Notes: generated by a model not told the origin, from the sequence alone. A DNA stretch of 64,000 bases from an uncultured Vibrio sp. (GCF_963675395.1 NZ_OY776222.1:434001-498000), one strand, 5' to 3'. Numbered from the stretch's first letter, positions 1 to 9,209 are shown. Made by a program: numbers and translations.

Positions 1-1
1 T

Positions 2-2044
2 GAGCAAGACAGTGACATCTATTCGGTGATGTGCCTTGTTCGAGCGGACCAGGAATACGCTAATCAGCATCCAGAGTACCTACATCGTAAATATCTGATG
101 TCTTTTCCTGTCACAGCAATGAGCGATCGCGTTGAGATTTTTCCACTCGAAGGTTACAGCAAAGACAAATATGAGCTGGATGATGACAGTGAGCCGAAGC
201 TTTGGTGGGAAGTTCGAAACCGCACCTTGAACGAAGTGATTCCGGCTGACATGTGGGAATTTGATGCGGAACATCAGCGTATCGATATCTACGATGCGAT
301 CCCTTATCACGAGTACACCATTACCTTTATGGCGCGCCAAGTTTGGGACAGCGTTTCTATGTACAACGCGCTGACCAACGATTGGAAAGGCCCTCGTATT
401 AAGAGTCTCGACCCATATCATCCAGAATGTCGTGCTCATTTGTTAAACCATTTTGCACACTGGTTAGAAACGCACCCGAATACCACAGTGGTTCGATTCA
501 CCACCTTTGCATTTTTGTTTGTGATTGATACTGGTGAGAAAAACCAAGACATCTATCGAGATTGGACCGGTTACGGCGAAACCGTGAGCCCACGAGCGCT
601 AGAAGATTTTGAAAAGCGCTTTGGCTATAAATTGTCTCCTGAAGATTTTGTCGATGCCGGTTACTACAACGGTACTTATAAAGTGCCATCTAAGCAGTAT
701 CAAGACTGGATGACCTTTGTCCAAGAATTCGTCGTGGAGTTTGCCGCAGAGTTAGTCAACATGGCTCATCAAGCAGGCAAAAAGACCGCGATGTTCCAGG
801 GTGATCACTGGATTGGAACGGAACCATTCCTTGAGAGCTACCAAAAGATTGGTATCGATATTAATGTCGGCGCGGTAGAAGATGGCGTAGCACTACGTCG
901 TTTAACGGATTCAGGCGGTGATCAGATTCGCGAAGCGCGTTTTTATCCTTATTTCTTCCCTGATGTATTCCGCGAAGGTAATGATCCGGTTGTTGAGTCT
1001 ATGTCTAACTGGACTAAGATTCGCCGTGCCATGCTGCAAAAGCCGTTAGACCGCATTGGCTATGGTGGTTACTTGTCACTTGCGAATCAGTTCCCGCACT
1101 TTATCGACCATGTAACAGAAATCTCAAGTCAGTTCGGTGACTACCTTGAGTACACGCAACGCAGTGAATCGAAAAAAGTAGCAGGAAAAGTTGCGGTACT
1201 GAGCGCATGGGGCGCCGCGCGTAGCTGGTTGCAAAACCAAGCTCGCGACCAACGTTTTTACGTACCACCTCGTCCTGATGTCATGGAGCTTGTGGGTAAC
1301 AACATCCTTGAGTGTCTATCTGGATTGCCATTTGACGTTGAGTTCATTAGCTTTGATGACATTGCCGAAAAAGGCATCGATCCAGAGATAAAAGTGATCA
1401 TCAACACGGGTGATGCGAACTCTGCATGGAGTGGTGGCGAGTGTTGGGACGATCCAAAAGTTATCGTGGCACTGCGTCAGTTTGTTGCCGAAGGTGGTGG
1501 CTTACTGGGGGTATCTGAGCCTTCTGCGTGGCAGAAAAATGGTCGTTACTTCCAGCTTGGCGATGTGTTTGGGTTAGAAAAAGAAACCTCCCTGACAATG
1601 GGACGTGTTGCGATGCCACTGCAAATCGTAGAGAACCATTACTTAAGTCAATTCATTAAGGGTGACGAAGACTTCGGTAACCCAAGCTATGTGTATCCAC
1701 AAGCGGACGACTTGACGGTACTGGCAGCGCAAGGGCAACACTTGGCGTTAACGGCGCGCGGATACGGAGCTGGCCGAGCTGTGTATCTGGGTAACTTGCC
1801 ATTCAGTATGGAAAACGCTCGTTTACTACAGCACATTCTGTTGTGGCTGACTCAGCAGGAAGCGCTTTCGCATGCATGGTTGTCTAACAACCCGTATGTC
1901 GATGTCGCTTTTTATCCAGAGACGAATAAAGCCACAGCCGTGAACTTCACCAGTCAAGCTCAGCAGGTCACGGTATTCAATACGCAGGGTGAACCGCAGC
2001 AATTGGCTTTACAGCCGTATGAGTGGTGTTGGTTCGATAACTAA
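2..2044 (+). CDS. GH112 1,3-beta-galactosyl-N-acetylhexosamine phosphorylase (5' end missing)
   Basis: Cytoplasmic phosphorylase that splits lacto-N-biose or galacto-N-biose with phosphate into galactose-1-phosphate and a HexNAc. The reading frame is open to the left edge (base 2), so the true start lies outside; about 680 residues are visible against roughly 720 in the family. GH112-like stretches include NRTLNEVIPADMWEF, FTTFAFLFVIDTG and QGDHWIGTEPF, and no signal peptide can be seen. It is followed after 11 bases by a strong hairpin terminator, so it ends a transcription unit. A PL8 lyase follows, which suggests use of animal or mucin-type glycans. The family call is firm; whether it prefers GlcNAc or GalNAc substrates cannot be read from the sequence. 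Confidence 0.88.
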   Translation, partial: EQDSDIYSVMCLVRADQEYANQHPEYLHRKYLMSFPVTAMSDRVEIFPLEGYSKDKYELDDDSEPKLWWEVRNRTLNEVIPADMWEFDAEHQRIDIYDAIPYHEYTITFMARQVWDSVSMYNALTNDWKGPRIKSLDPYHPECRAHLLNHFAHWLETHPNTTVVRFTTFAFLFVIDTGEKNQDIYRDWTGYGETVSPRALEDFEKRFGYKLSPEDFVDAGYYNGTYKVPSKQYQDWMTFVQEFVVEFAAELVNMAHQAGKKTAMFQGDHWIGTEPFLESYQKIGIDINVGAVEDGVALRRLTDSGGDQIREARFYPYFFPDVFREGNDPVVESMSNWTKIRRAMLQKPLDRIGYGGYLSLANQFPHFIDHVTEISSQFGDYLEYTQRSESKKVAGKVAVLSAWGAARSWLQNQARDQRFYVPPRPDVMELVGNNILECLSGLPFDVEFISFDDIAEKGIDPEIKVIINTGDANSAWSGGECWDDPKVIVALRQFVAEGGGLLGVSEPSAWQKNGRYFQLGDVFGLEKETSLTMGRVAMPLQIVENHYLSQFIKGDEDFGNPSYVYPQADDLTVLAAQGQHLALTARGYGAGRAVYLGNLPFSMENARLLQHILLWLTQQEALSHAWLSNNPYVDVAFYPETNKATAVNFTSQAQQVTVFNTQGEPQQLALQPYEWCWFDN

Positions 2045-2051
2045 TCAAGTC

Positions 2052-2084
2052 AAAGAAGGTGTGAGAGCACCTTCTTTTTATTTC
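2052..2084 (+). terminator. Intrinsic terminator after the GH112 gene
   Basis: Perfect 10-bp stem AAAGAAGGTG / CACCTTCTTT (2052-2061 and 2068-2077) with a 6-base loop, followed by a T-rich tail. It separates the GH112 gene from the PL8 gene. Confidence 0.85.
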
Positions 2085-2149
2085 CTAACAGTGAACACGG
2101 TTGACTGTTGCATCCTCCCTTTTGGCTGAATCAAGGAGTTATTCGCATC

Positions 2150-4168
2150 ATGTATTCACAACATTTGATGCAGATCCGACGTAAGGCGTCACAAACAATT
2201 GTTGAACAGCAATTGTCTCTTCAAACACAGCAGGCCTGCCAACGGCAAATAGCGCAGTGGCAAGCCACTTTTTCTTCTCATTCTGGATGGCCAGATATCC
2301 AGTTGACAGACGCCGTGCATAACGGACAAGTCATACACACTTATTTGCTGCGCGTGTTGGTTCTCGCTTGCCAATACAGTCATCAGCGTTGTTTAAAGGC
2401 CCGTTCTCTTGCTGAACAGGCCTTGGCGTATTGGTATCAAATAAATCCAACTAACTGGAATTGGTGGTGGAACCAAATCGGTAAGCAACGACTTATGGGG
2501 CCAATCGCTCTGTTGCTCAATGAAGAGCTTAGCAAGGCGTTAATCAAACGGTTGATTGAAGATCTGCCCAATAACGTTTCGATGACAGGGGCGAATCGCG
2601 TCGATCTTGCCAATGGAATGGCCTATCGTGGATTGTTAGAAAACGACGAAACATGTTTTGCAGAGGCGATGGCAGCGATAGCAGAAACAATAGCCATTAC
2701 TGACGAAGAGGGAATACAGGCAGACTTCTCTTATCAACAACATGGGCCGCAATTACAGAATGGGGGATACGGGGAGTCATTTCTCAATGTTGCGCTTCCT
2801 TGGGCTTATGTGTGTGCGGAGACTCGGTTCCGTTTTTCATCGCAGCAGCAACGCTTGTTGTTAGCATACTACCTACAAGGTTCAGTATGGATGACTCGGA
2901 CTGGACGCTGGGACTACAACGTTTGCGGCCGAGCTATCGCCAAACCAGACTTAGAGAAAACGCACTGCCGAACGATGTTGATGACGCAAGCTAAGATGTT
3001 GCTGGCTTTGTTGCCTTATTATCGCGTTCAATTGCAAAGATATCTTGAGCACCTTCAGGGATATGATTATCCTTTTGCCGGGTTTAAGCACTTCTGGCGT
3101 TCTGATTACGCGGTGATGGTCAATAACAAATTTGCGGTGTCGGTGAAAGCCAACTCTTGTCGAATTAAGCCGATTGAAACCGGTAATCAGGAGAACCTGA
3201 GGGGTTTTTGGTTAGGTTTTGGCAGCATGAACATTAGCGTGACAGGGAACGAGTACCACGATATCTATCCTTATTGGGATTGGGCTAAGATTCCCGGCGT
3301 GACGTGTCCACAAATTGTCAAACCCGCCCACGAATGGGGGAGAATAGAACAACAAACGGATTGGACTGGCGGTGTCAGCAATGGCCGCTGGGGGATCACC
3401 AGTTTCGATCTCGATGTGATGCAAACCCAAGGACTAAAATCTTGGTTCTTTTGTGATGGAGCGATTGTCGCTCTCGGCGCTGGAATTCGTTCTGAGCATC
3501 CCGAACCGATAGCGACCACCATTAACCAGTGTCACTATCAGCCTCCTTGCTGCGTAAATGGCGCAGAGCTGGATGGGGAGTCGATGACAGTTACAGCCAA
3601 AAATTGGCTTCATCATGCAAACGTAGGTTATGTTCTCGGCGATGTGAATGCTCACTTACAAAATCACATTCAACAAGGCTGCTGGCAGGCAATTAATGCC
3701 CACTTAAATGCCGATAAAATGAGTGGCAGGGTATTTAGCTTATCGATTGATCATGGTGTTCACCCCCAAAATGCCAGTTACCAATACACTCTGTTACCCG
3801 GAGCTTCATTGTCTGAGACAAAACGTTATGTGGCTCAACCATATGCGAAGGTTTTGATGAACACGCCAGATCTTCAGGCAGTGGCTTATCAGGACAATAT
3901 TGGCTGTGTTTTTCGCACTGCGGGCCGTATTGAAATACCCGAATCCGAAACAAAAGAAAGCGTTACCCTAGTGGTCGATACGCCGTGTTTATTGCTTTGT
4001 GAGAGAACACATACCGGCTTTCAGTTTGCCGTATCGACGCCTGGAAGAGGGGAGGGAGTTAATCTGGTGTTGCATTTCAAAGGGGAGAGTCATCGCTTTT
4101 TTGTCGAGACTTTCGACAAGCTTGACCGACTCGGAGAGAGCGTTCGTTTTGACCTACACTTGCATTAG
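2150..4168 (+). CDS. Polysaccharide lyase family 8 (hyaluronate/chondroitin lyase-like), no signal peptide
   Basis: Predicted eliminase for uronic-acid polysaccharides or oligosaccharides. PL8 hallmarks, numbered from the ATG at 2150: a Trp-rich substrate cleft NWNWWWNQIG (about 102-111), TGANRVD with the catalytic Asn (149), HGPQLQNGGYG with the catalytic His (198) and Tyr (207), and CGRAIAK with Arg 261. The ATG at 2150 is preferred over an upstream TTG at 2108 because AAGGAG lies 11 bases before it. The length (672 aa) is short for the family, and no N-terminal signal peptide is visible, whereas well-known PL8 enzymes are secreted. That suggests intracellular action on imported fragments, consistent with the cytoplasmic phosphorylase next door. 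Substrate (hyaluronan, chondroitin or other) is unknown. Confidence 0.82.
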   Translation: MYSQHLMQIRRKASQTIVEQQLSLQTQQACQRQIAQWQATFSSHSGWPDIQLTDAVHNGQVIHTYLLRVLVLACQYSHQRCLKARSLAEQALAYWYQINPTNWNWWWNQIGKQRLMGPIALLLNEELSKALIKRLIEDLPNNVSMTGANRVDLANGMAYRGLLENDETCFAEAMAAIAETIAITDEEGIQADFSYQQHGPQLQNGGYGESFLNVALPWAYVCAETRFRFSSQQQRLLLAYYLQGSVWMTRTGRWDYNVCGRAIAKPDLEKTHCRTMLMTQAKMLLALLPYYRVQLQRYLEHLQGYDYPFAGFKHFWRSDYAVMVNNKFAVSVKANSCRIKPIETGNQENLRGFWLGFGSMNISVTGNEYHDIYPYWDWAKIPGVTCPQIVKPAHEWGRIEQQTDWTGGVSNGRWGITSFDLDVMQTQGLKSWFFCDGAIVALGAGIRSEHPEPIATTINQCHYQPPCCVNGAELDGESMTVTAKNWLHHANVGYVLGDVNAHLQNHIQQGCWQAINAHLNADKMSGRVFSLSIDHGVHPQNASYQYTLLPGASLSETKRYVAQPYAKVLMNTPDLQAVAYQDNIGCVFRTAGRIEIPESETKESVTLVVDTPCLLLCERTHTGFQFAVSTPGRGEGVNLVLHFKGESHRFFVETFDKLDRLGESVRFDLHLH

Positions 4169-4173
4169 TTTTC

Positions 4174-4287
4174 TTAACTTACGCTAGTGGCTACGTTTGA
4201 GTCCTGCTCCTTGAATTCAATGGGACCTAAACCACAACTAAAGCGGGATCTGGAGCATGGATTTAAGCTAAAGACCCCATCACTCAT
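4174..4287 (-). pseudogene. Possible 3' remnant of an IS3-type transposase
   Basis: A 37-codon minus-strand frame ends with FSCGLGPIEFKEQDS, which resembles the GLSPVEFE-type tail of IS3-family OrfB transposases. No DDE core, second orf or terminal repeats are visible. The resemblance is weak and rests on one short motif; the stretch could simply be spacer between the PL8 and M16 genes. Confidence 0.25.
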
Positions 4288-4342
4288 GTTAAGGCTATGC
4301 GTCGAGAGATATATTGCATAGTCATCATCTTGGATCCTTGTT

Positions 4343-7093
4343 ATGCGCTATATATTGTTGGTCTCGACGTTAATGCTGTCGGGTTGTTCTGTTTCCCCTC
4401 ATTCCACACCGATTCAGGCTGATACCAACTGGCATGTTAATCAGTTATCTAATGGAATGAGATACCACGTCTACCCGACACAAGATCAAGAGATCTCGGT
4501 GCGTATGGTGATGAACATTGGTTCGTTCCAAGAGCAGGAAAACCAAAAAGGTTATGCGCATTTTGTCGAGCACATGGCGTTTAATGGCAGTACGCATTTT
4601 TCTGGCAATGAGGCGATTAAACTATTCGAGCAGTCCGGAGGGAGCTTTGGTGCAGACATCAATGCTTTCACTACCTATCAGCAAACGGGGTACAAACTGG
4701 ATCTCGCCAACCAAAGTCAGTTGCAAGACGCATTAATCTGGATGCGAGACATTGGTGATGGGCTGACGTTTTCATCTGCCCAAGTGGAAAAAGAAAAAGG
4801 CGTGATTTTAGGTGAGTGGCGTCGTGCTAATCCGGATGACAAGCCCTTTGCGCTCAACGCATATCACGCTTCGGTGGAAGGCACACTCTACGGTGAGCAT
4901 GATCCAATTGGAACGCGGGAGTCGATTGAAAAGGCGACACCGACTGCGCTGAAAAGCTTTTATGATAAGTGGTATCAACCACAATACGCTGAACTTATTA
5001 TCACAGGCAATGTGCATGTAGACTCTGTTTCGAAAATTATCAATAAGACCTTTTCTAGTTGGGAAAAAACGTCAGATGTTGTGATCAAAAAGCGCCGTGA
5101 TATTCGGGTCAACACAAAGAATGAAATCCTGCCAAGTAATTCTATTGAGTCACCCAGCTTGCATCTTGTGATTGAGCGTGGGGCGATTGGGCGTCAGACT
5201 GTCGAACAACAGCATCAGGAATGGCTGGATGAAGTCGCCGGACAACTCATTCAGCAGCGATTGATTGCCGATCTTAATGATGCTGCAGTGCCATTTCAGT
5301 ATGCGTATGCCCAGCCTTACTATTCCAATTACCACCGCATGATGTCTGCCGGTATTGCATTTGCGCCAGAGCGTCGCGAACAGATGCACCGCCTGTTTAT
5401 TAGAACGTTAACTTCACTGCGTGATTACGGAGCTACACAAGCGGAATTAGACAGCATCATGGCGAACTGGCAGGGTGAACTCACTAATCTGGATTCCGAC
5501 TGGAGCAAACGTAAACCAAATAGCTTTGCTGAAGCGCGTGTATTCCAGTTGGAGCAAAATAACATCAGCCAGTCTAAACAGAGTTACGCTCAGAGCTTGG
5601 CTACGTTTCTCGACAGCGCCACGTTAGCCAGCGTGAATGCTCAAATCACAGAGCTGTTATCCTTACCGCCGAGCTTTTCTATTGGGATGAGCAAACAGGA
5701 AACGCGCGCGCAGTTTTCTGGTGTATTTTCTGCACTGAATACGGCTTATTTCCAACCCGGAGAAAAAACCTTGTCGATGGCATCGAAAGCGGGTGGGTTT
5801 CTTCAGCCAGTTAAGGAAGGCAGTATTATCAAAGCTCGTAAAGAAGCGGGCGGTTTTGAGGTCTACACACTTTCAAATGGTGTGGATGTCTGGTTCCAAA
5901 AAGATGAGAAAGCCGGTGGACGCGCCTACATTTATTTTGCCAGTCAAGGTGGTAAAGCGGCAATGGATACGTCTCTCTACCCAGCGTTTGAAATTGCCAC
6001 CATGGCAACCGTAAGAAGTGGACTAGGGAATTTCTCGGGATCTGAGTTAGACAGTTACTTACGTAGCAACAATATTTCTATTGTCCCGATGTTAGATACC
6101 ACCAGTCACGGTGTGAAAGTGACCACACAAAAAACACGCTTGGAAAACGCATTGAATGCACTTTATAACCTGAGTTCTGAGATAAAAGTCGATGAGCGCC
6201 AACTGGCTGCGGTGAAGCAAGAATTTAAACAACAGCGACGCGCCTTTTTTGAGTCACCAATGGGAAAGTTAGTTCAGGAAGCAAACCAAAATGCTTATCT
6301 GCCGCAAAGTCGCCACCGTATTTTGGATAGCGACGCTGTCGAGAGCGTCACTCCGGAGCAAATACACGCGGTACATAAACGTTTATTTAAGTCTAATAAC
6401 GGTTTCAAGATGGTCGTGGTGGCAGATTTAGAACCAGAGCAACTTGAGCCATTGCTGCGCAGGTACGTTGCTTCTATTGAAATGAGCCCGGGTCGGTCAA
6501 TTGACTATGACGTGGCGTTGAACCCAGATGAACCAAGCCGCACGGTGATGACTGATGGCCATGAGCCGTCTTCACTTTACTTGCAGCGTTTGACCAACGC
6601 CAATGATGATGCCCAAAGTGGAAGAGACACAATGGTTGTCGATATTCTGCAACGCGTTAGTACGGCACGGATATTAGATCAATTACGTGAAGAGTTGAGC
6701 CTGGATTACAATCCCAGTATCTATCCAATGATACAAGATCGTGAGCAAGTATCGGATTGGATCTTTGAATCGCAAGTCGATCCGAAAGATGTGGCGATCA
6801 TGGACAGCCAACTTAATAAAATTTTTGATGAACTGGCAAAAAATATTAACCAACAAGAGGTTGATATCGCGGTGAAACAATTGGTGGTCGCCATGCAGGG
6901 AATGGAAGACAGGCCGAAACAGCGAGCGTGGGCATATGGCCGTTATTTGGTGCACGATTATGGACTGGATGTGTTGCTGAATGTAGAGCAAGCGGCCAAA
7001 AGTATCACTTTACAAGAAGTTCAGGCGCGTGCGCGATCAGTCTTTGGGCCTCAATCTAAACGTGCCACCATTATTCTCAATCCAATCCAATAA
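4343..7093 (+). CDS. M16 family zinc metalloprotease, lipoprotein
   Basis: Two-lobed pitrilysin/insulinase-type peptidase of 916 aa. The N-terminus MRYILLVSTLMLSGC is a lipoprotein signal with lipobox LSGC (Cys15), so the enzyme should be anchored in the cell envelope and act in the periplasm or at the surface. The inverted zinc motif HFVEH (His73, Glu76, His77) is intact, and the third ligand should lie in the downstream VEKEKGVILGE stretch. A second M16-like half starts near residue 500 (GFEVYTLSNGVDVWFQK) and lacks the metal motif, as is normal for the family. It is a single gene, convergent with the kinase-like gene downstream. Substrates are unknown; family members degrade peptides. Confidence 0.9.
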   Translation: MRYILLVSTLMLSGCSVSPHSTPIQADTNWHVNQLSNGMRYHVYPTQDQEISVRMVMNIGSFQEQENQKGYAHFVEHMAFNGSTHFSGNEAIKLFEQSGGSFGADINAFTTYQQTGYKLDLANQSQLQDALIWMRDIGDGLTFSSAQVEKEKGVILGEWRRANPDDKPFALNAYHASVEGTLYGEHDPIGTRESIEKATPTALKSFYDKWYQPQYAELIITGNVHVDSVSKIINKTFSSWEKTSDVVIKKRRDIRVNTKNEILPSNSIESPSLHLVIERGAIGRQTVEQQHQEWLDEVAGQLIQQRLIADLNDAAVPFQYAYAQPYYSNYHRMMSAGIAFAPERREQMHRLFIRTLTSLRDYGATQAELDSIMANWQGELTNLDSDWSKRKPNSFAEARVFQLEQNNISQSKQSYAQSLATFLDSATLASVNAQITELLSLPPSFSIGMSKQETRAQFSGVFSALNTAYFQPGEKTLSMASKAGGFLQPVKEGSIIKARKEAGGFEVYTLSNGVDVWFQKDEKAGGRAYIYFASQGGKAAMDTSLYPAFEIATMATVRSGLGNFSGSELDSYLRSNNISIVPMLDTTSHGVKVTTQKTRLENALNALYNLSSEIKVDERQLAAVKQEFKQQRRAFFESPMGKLVQEANQNAYLPQSRHRILDSDAVESVTPEQIHAVHKRLFKSNNGFKMVVVADLEPEQLEPLLRRYVASIEMSPGRSIDYDVALNPDEPSRTVMTDGHEPSSLYLQRLTNANDDAQSGRDTMVVDILQRVSTARILDQLREELSLDYNPSIYPMIQDREQVSDWIFESQVDPKDVAIMDSQLNKIFDELAKNINQQEVDIAVKQLVVAMQGMEDRPKQRAWAYGRYLVHDYGLDVLLNVEQAAKSITLQEVQARARSVFGPQSKRATIILNPIQ

Positions 7094-7111
7094 GTTGCGC
7101 ACGAGTCATTT

Positions 7112-7145
7112 AGCCCAAGTAAGAAGACGGACTTTTACTTGGGCT
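7112..7145. terminator. Hairpin between convergent genes
   Basis: An 11-bp perfect stem AGCCCAAGTAA / TTACTTGGGCT (7112-7122 and 7135-7145) lies between the M16 gene and the convergent kinase-like gene. T-tracts are weak on both strands, so it may act as a bidirectional terminator or 3' stabiliser. Confidence 0.55.
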
Positions 7146-7157
7146 GTCAGGCCGCCG

Positions 7158-8267
7158 CTAGCGGTGTTTTGTATCGAGTTGATATGCCTTCACTAAAGTC
7201 AGTTTTTCTCTGTAGTCGTCGATTAACTGTTGTTTGGTTTTCCCTTCGTTATGATAGAAGAGCGCACCTTGTTCGCTAAGAAAATCATAATGATTGTATA
7301 TCATTTCAAGGACTGTGTTTACACGCTTTAGTGTTGTTGAAGTACAACTCTTGCCATCGAGATCGTCTTCGATATCCAGAATATGAGAACGGAACATCTC
7401 AACAATAAATAAGTCCTCTAAGGCCTGTTCACTCTGAAGGGCGGTTTGGTATTTGGTCACTTGCGCTTCTTTGTGGTTTAAAACCGCTGAACTGGCGTTG
7501 TTAAGACGTAACCACTTACATTGCTCAAGCAAGACACTAAGCGCTTCATGCTTAACATTTTTGAATAGCGATAATGACTCTTGGTGAGAACAGTTTTGCT
7601 TCACAAGCCAACCCGAAAGGAATCGGGTTTCAAAGCGTTCACAAAATTGAAAGATTGGCGCGTTAAGGCCATCACTGTTGAGCTCAGTTAGCGGGTCGAA
7701 GGGGTACATGTAGCCAAAATCGAACAGCCAGAGCTTATGGTCGTCATCCACAAGCAGGTTACCGCTGCACAAATCCCATTCGAACAGGCCAATTTTTTCA
7801 CAGGCGGATAAGGTCGAGAATAGCTGGTAAAGCAATGAGGAGGATACGTCGCTGATGGGGCTTCCCTCGATCCATTCAGAGAGAATGATGCCTAAGCGAT
7901 AATCGGCGTAAACCGTTGGGACAATACACTCGAAGTCGACCGATGTGTGCGGGGAATCTTTACGTTTTTGCAAATCGGATCGACGTTGTACTTCATTCAG
8001 AAACGAAAGCTGGCCATTGAGGTTTTGTACTTTGGCCTCTGGGCGCTTCTTTTTTAGGGTGTAGTCTTTGCTACCAAACTGAACCCGAAATACTTCAGCC
8101 GTCAACCCACTCTGAAAAGCCTCGATTACATAAGGAGAGGTTTCCGTTGTCAGTGCTAATTGTTGCGGAGATATCGGGCAATTATCAATATTGCCAACGA
8201 TGAGGTTTTCTCCGCTCTTTTCAAATTGCAGTTGCTGTTTCTGGCGCTTGTCCATGTAGATGCCCAT
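7158..8267 (-). CDS. Protein-kinase-fold phosphotransferase, function unknown
   Basis: A 369-aa soluble protein with a kinase-like core. Visible features: a candidate ATP Lys in YTLKKKRPEAK (about residue 70), a catalytic-loop-like WDLCSGNLLVDDD (Asp and Asn in the expected spacing) and the metal-binding LWLFDFGYMYP (DFG) shortly after. This resembles bacterial small-molecule or lipopolysaccharide kinases and RIO/APH-like enzymes more than Hanks-type kinases, and it lacks a recognisable APE activation segment. No membrane segment is seen. The start is uncertain: ATG 8267, or ATG 8255 four codons later. It is a lone gene upstream of the levan locus with no informative neighbour. The substrate cannot be inferred. 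Confidence 0.6.
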   Translation of the reverse strand: MGIYMDKRQKQQLQFEKSGENLIVGNIDNCPISPQQLALTTETSPYVIEAFQSGLTAEVFRVQFGSKDYTLKKKRPEAKVQNLNGQLSFLNEVQRRSDLQKRKDSPHTSVDFECIVPTVYADYRLGIILSEWIEGSPISDVSSSLLYQLFSTLSACEKIGLFEWDLCSGNLLVDDDHKLWLFDFGYMYPFDPLTELNSDGLNAPIFQFCERFETRFLSGWLVKQNCSHQESLSLFKNVKHEALSVLLEQCKWLRLNNASSAVLNHKEAQVTKYQTALQSEQALEDLFIVEMFRSHILDIEDDLDGKSCTSTTLKRVNTVLEMIYNHYDFLSEQGALFYHNEGKTKQQLIDDYREKLTLVKAYQLDTKHR

Positions 8268-8855
8268 CTTCCTATTGATTCTGATTATTTTATCAAGAGT
8301 ACAAGTTTGTAAATCCTCCTTATTGCATCAATCTAAGGCTGAGCGTTGAGGAGCAGATATACCAATATTTCTTGGTGTTTAGCGCAGCCGTATCAAAGAT
8401 ATCCAGCAAAAAGTTGGCGAAGTGAAAATTGTGGTCGTTGCTTGCGTCGTGGTTAGCTTACCCGAGTTCATTAAATTCTTTGTGATAACGTTCCCAATTG
8501 TTGTGCGTGAAATTAAGGGGCAAATCTGTTTGGTGTCTACTTTTTTCTCTTGTTATGTTCATAAATTATTGTTTGTCATGAAAGTTTGATTTTTATGCAA
8601 ACAAGTTAATGTGCCTTGGAATACGTGAGAAATTATCTCTGTCGATTAATTGTAACCGGATACAAGTCAGTTTCAGTAAGGTCTTGTTAGGTAGCAGCAT
8701 TCATAGATAAACGCGTTTTGGCGTAACGCTATTGTCAGAGTTTTATGTTCTTAACCTTATCTTTCTTGAATTGTCATTTTTCGTTGTTATGCTTTTTCAT
8801 GTGGGCAGCGAAGGCTTCCCCACCATCAGTTTATCATCTCTCCTTTTGTAAGGTG
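8268..8855. other. Gene-poor upstream part of the levansucrase leader region
   Basis: About 590 bases without a convincing gene. A start-less frame of 68 codons (8383-8589, plus strand, hydrophobic, contains VVSLPEFIKFF) may be a decayed gene. GATAACGTTCCC at 8484-8495 resembles the ScrR-type palindrome seen near scrR. A candidate promoter is TTGAAT (8766-8771), a 16-base spacer and TATGCT (8788-8793), which would start transcription about 60 bases before the riboswitch. All of these are weak calls. Confidence 0.35.
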
Positions 8856-8857
8856 CT

Positions 8858-8945
8858 TGACTGAAAAGGCAAAACCTCTGAAAGGGGGTGACGCAAAGTC
8901 TCCGATCTAACGGAAATTTCCTATGATAGCGGGACCGCCAGTTTT
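8858..8945 (+). ncRNA. Cyclic di-GMP-I (GEMM) riboswitch
   Basis: This matches the GEMM-I aptamer consensus segment by segment: AAGGCAAAACC, a P2 helix CCTCT-GAAA-GGGGG with the GNRA tetraloop (8876-8889), the invariant core GACGCAAAG (8891-8899), then CTCCGATCTAA and TATG forming the tetraloop-receptor arm around the palindrome GGAAATTTCC, and closing ATAGCGGGACCGCC. It lies on the plus strand, 265 bases before the levansucrase start, and is followed by an intrinsic terminator, so the probable output is c-di-GMP-dependent transcription of the levan operon. The sign of regulation (on or off) cannot be decided by eye because the antiterminator pairing was not resolved. Confidence 0.92.
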
Positions 8946-8978
8946 GTATTTCGACTAATTAAATTTGTTCGTATCTTA

Positions 8979-9005
8979 ATATCAGACTTTTGGTCTGATA
9001 TTTTC
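8979..9005 (+). terminator. Riboswitch-associated hairpin/terminator
   Basis: Perfect 10-bp stem AATATCAGAC / GTCTGATATT (8979-8988 and 8994-9003) with a 5-base loop and a short T-run, 34 bases after the c-di-GMP aptamer. Its placement between aptamer and coding region fits an expression platform. Confidence 0.75.
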
Positions 9006-9073
9006 ATTCACGGGTGCATTCAGTTACGTTTTTATTCTGTTTGGATGTGAGTGGCTAAGTTTCGCCTACAGCT

Positions 9074-9085
9074 GGGAACGTTACC
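9074..9085. promoter_or_regulatory. Candidate ScrR operator in the levansucrase leader
   Basis: GGGAACGTTACC is a near-palindrome differing by one base from the perfect GGGAACGTTCCC found just after scrR (41103-41114). It sits 125 bases upstream of the levansucrase start and downstream of the riboswitch terminator, where a LacI-type roadblock or a second promoter operator could act. Assignment to ScrR is inference. Confidence 0.5.
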
Positions 9086-9209
9086 TACTTTAGGGTGATT
9101 TTTAGATGATATTGACTAGGTTATGCCGTTGATAGTTTGTGACATTGCTGAGGGTTAACCACTTCTGGAAAATTGAATACTTGATAATTTTTTAACAGAG
9201 GTAAGTAAA

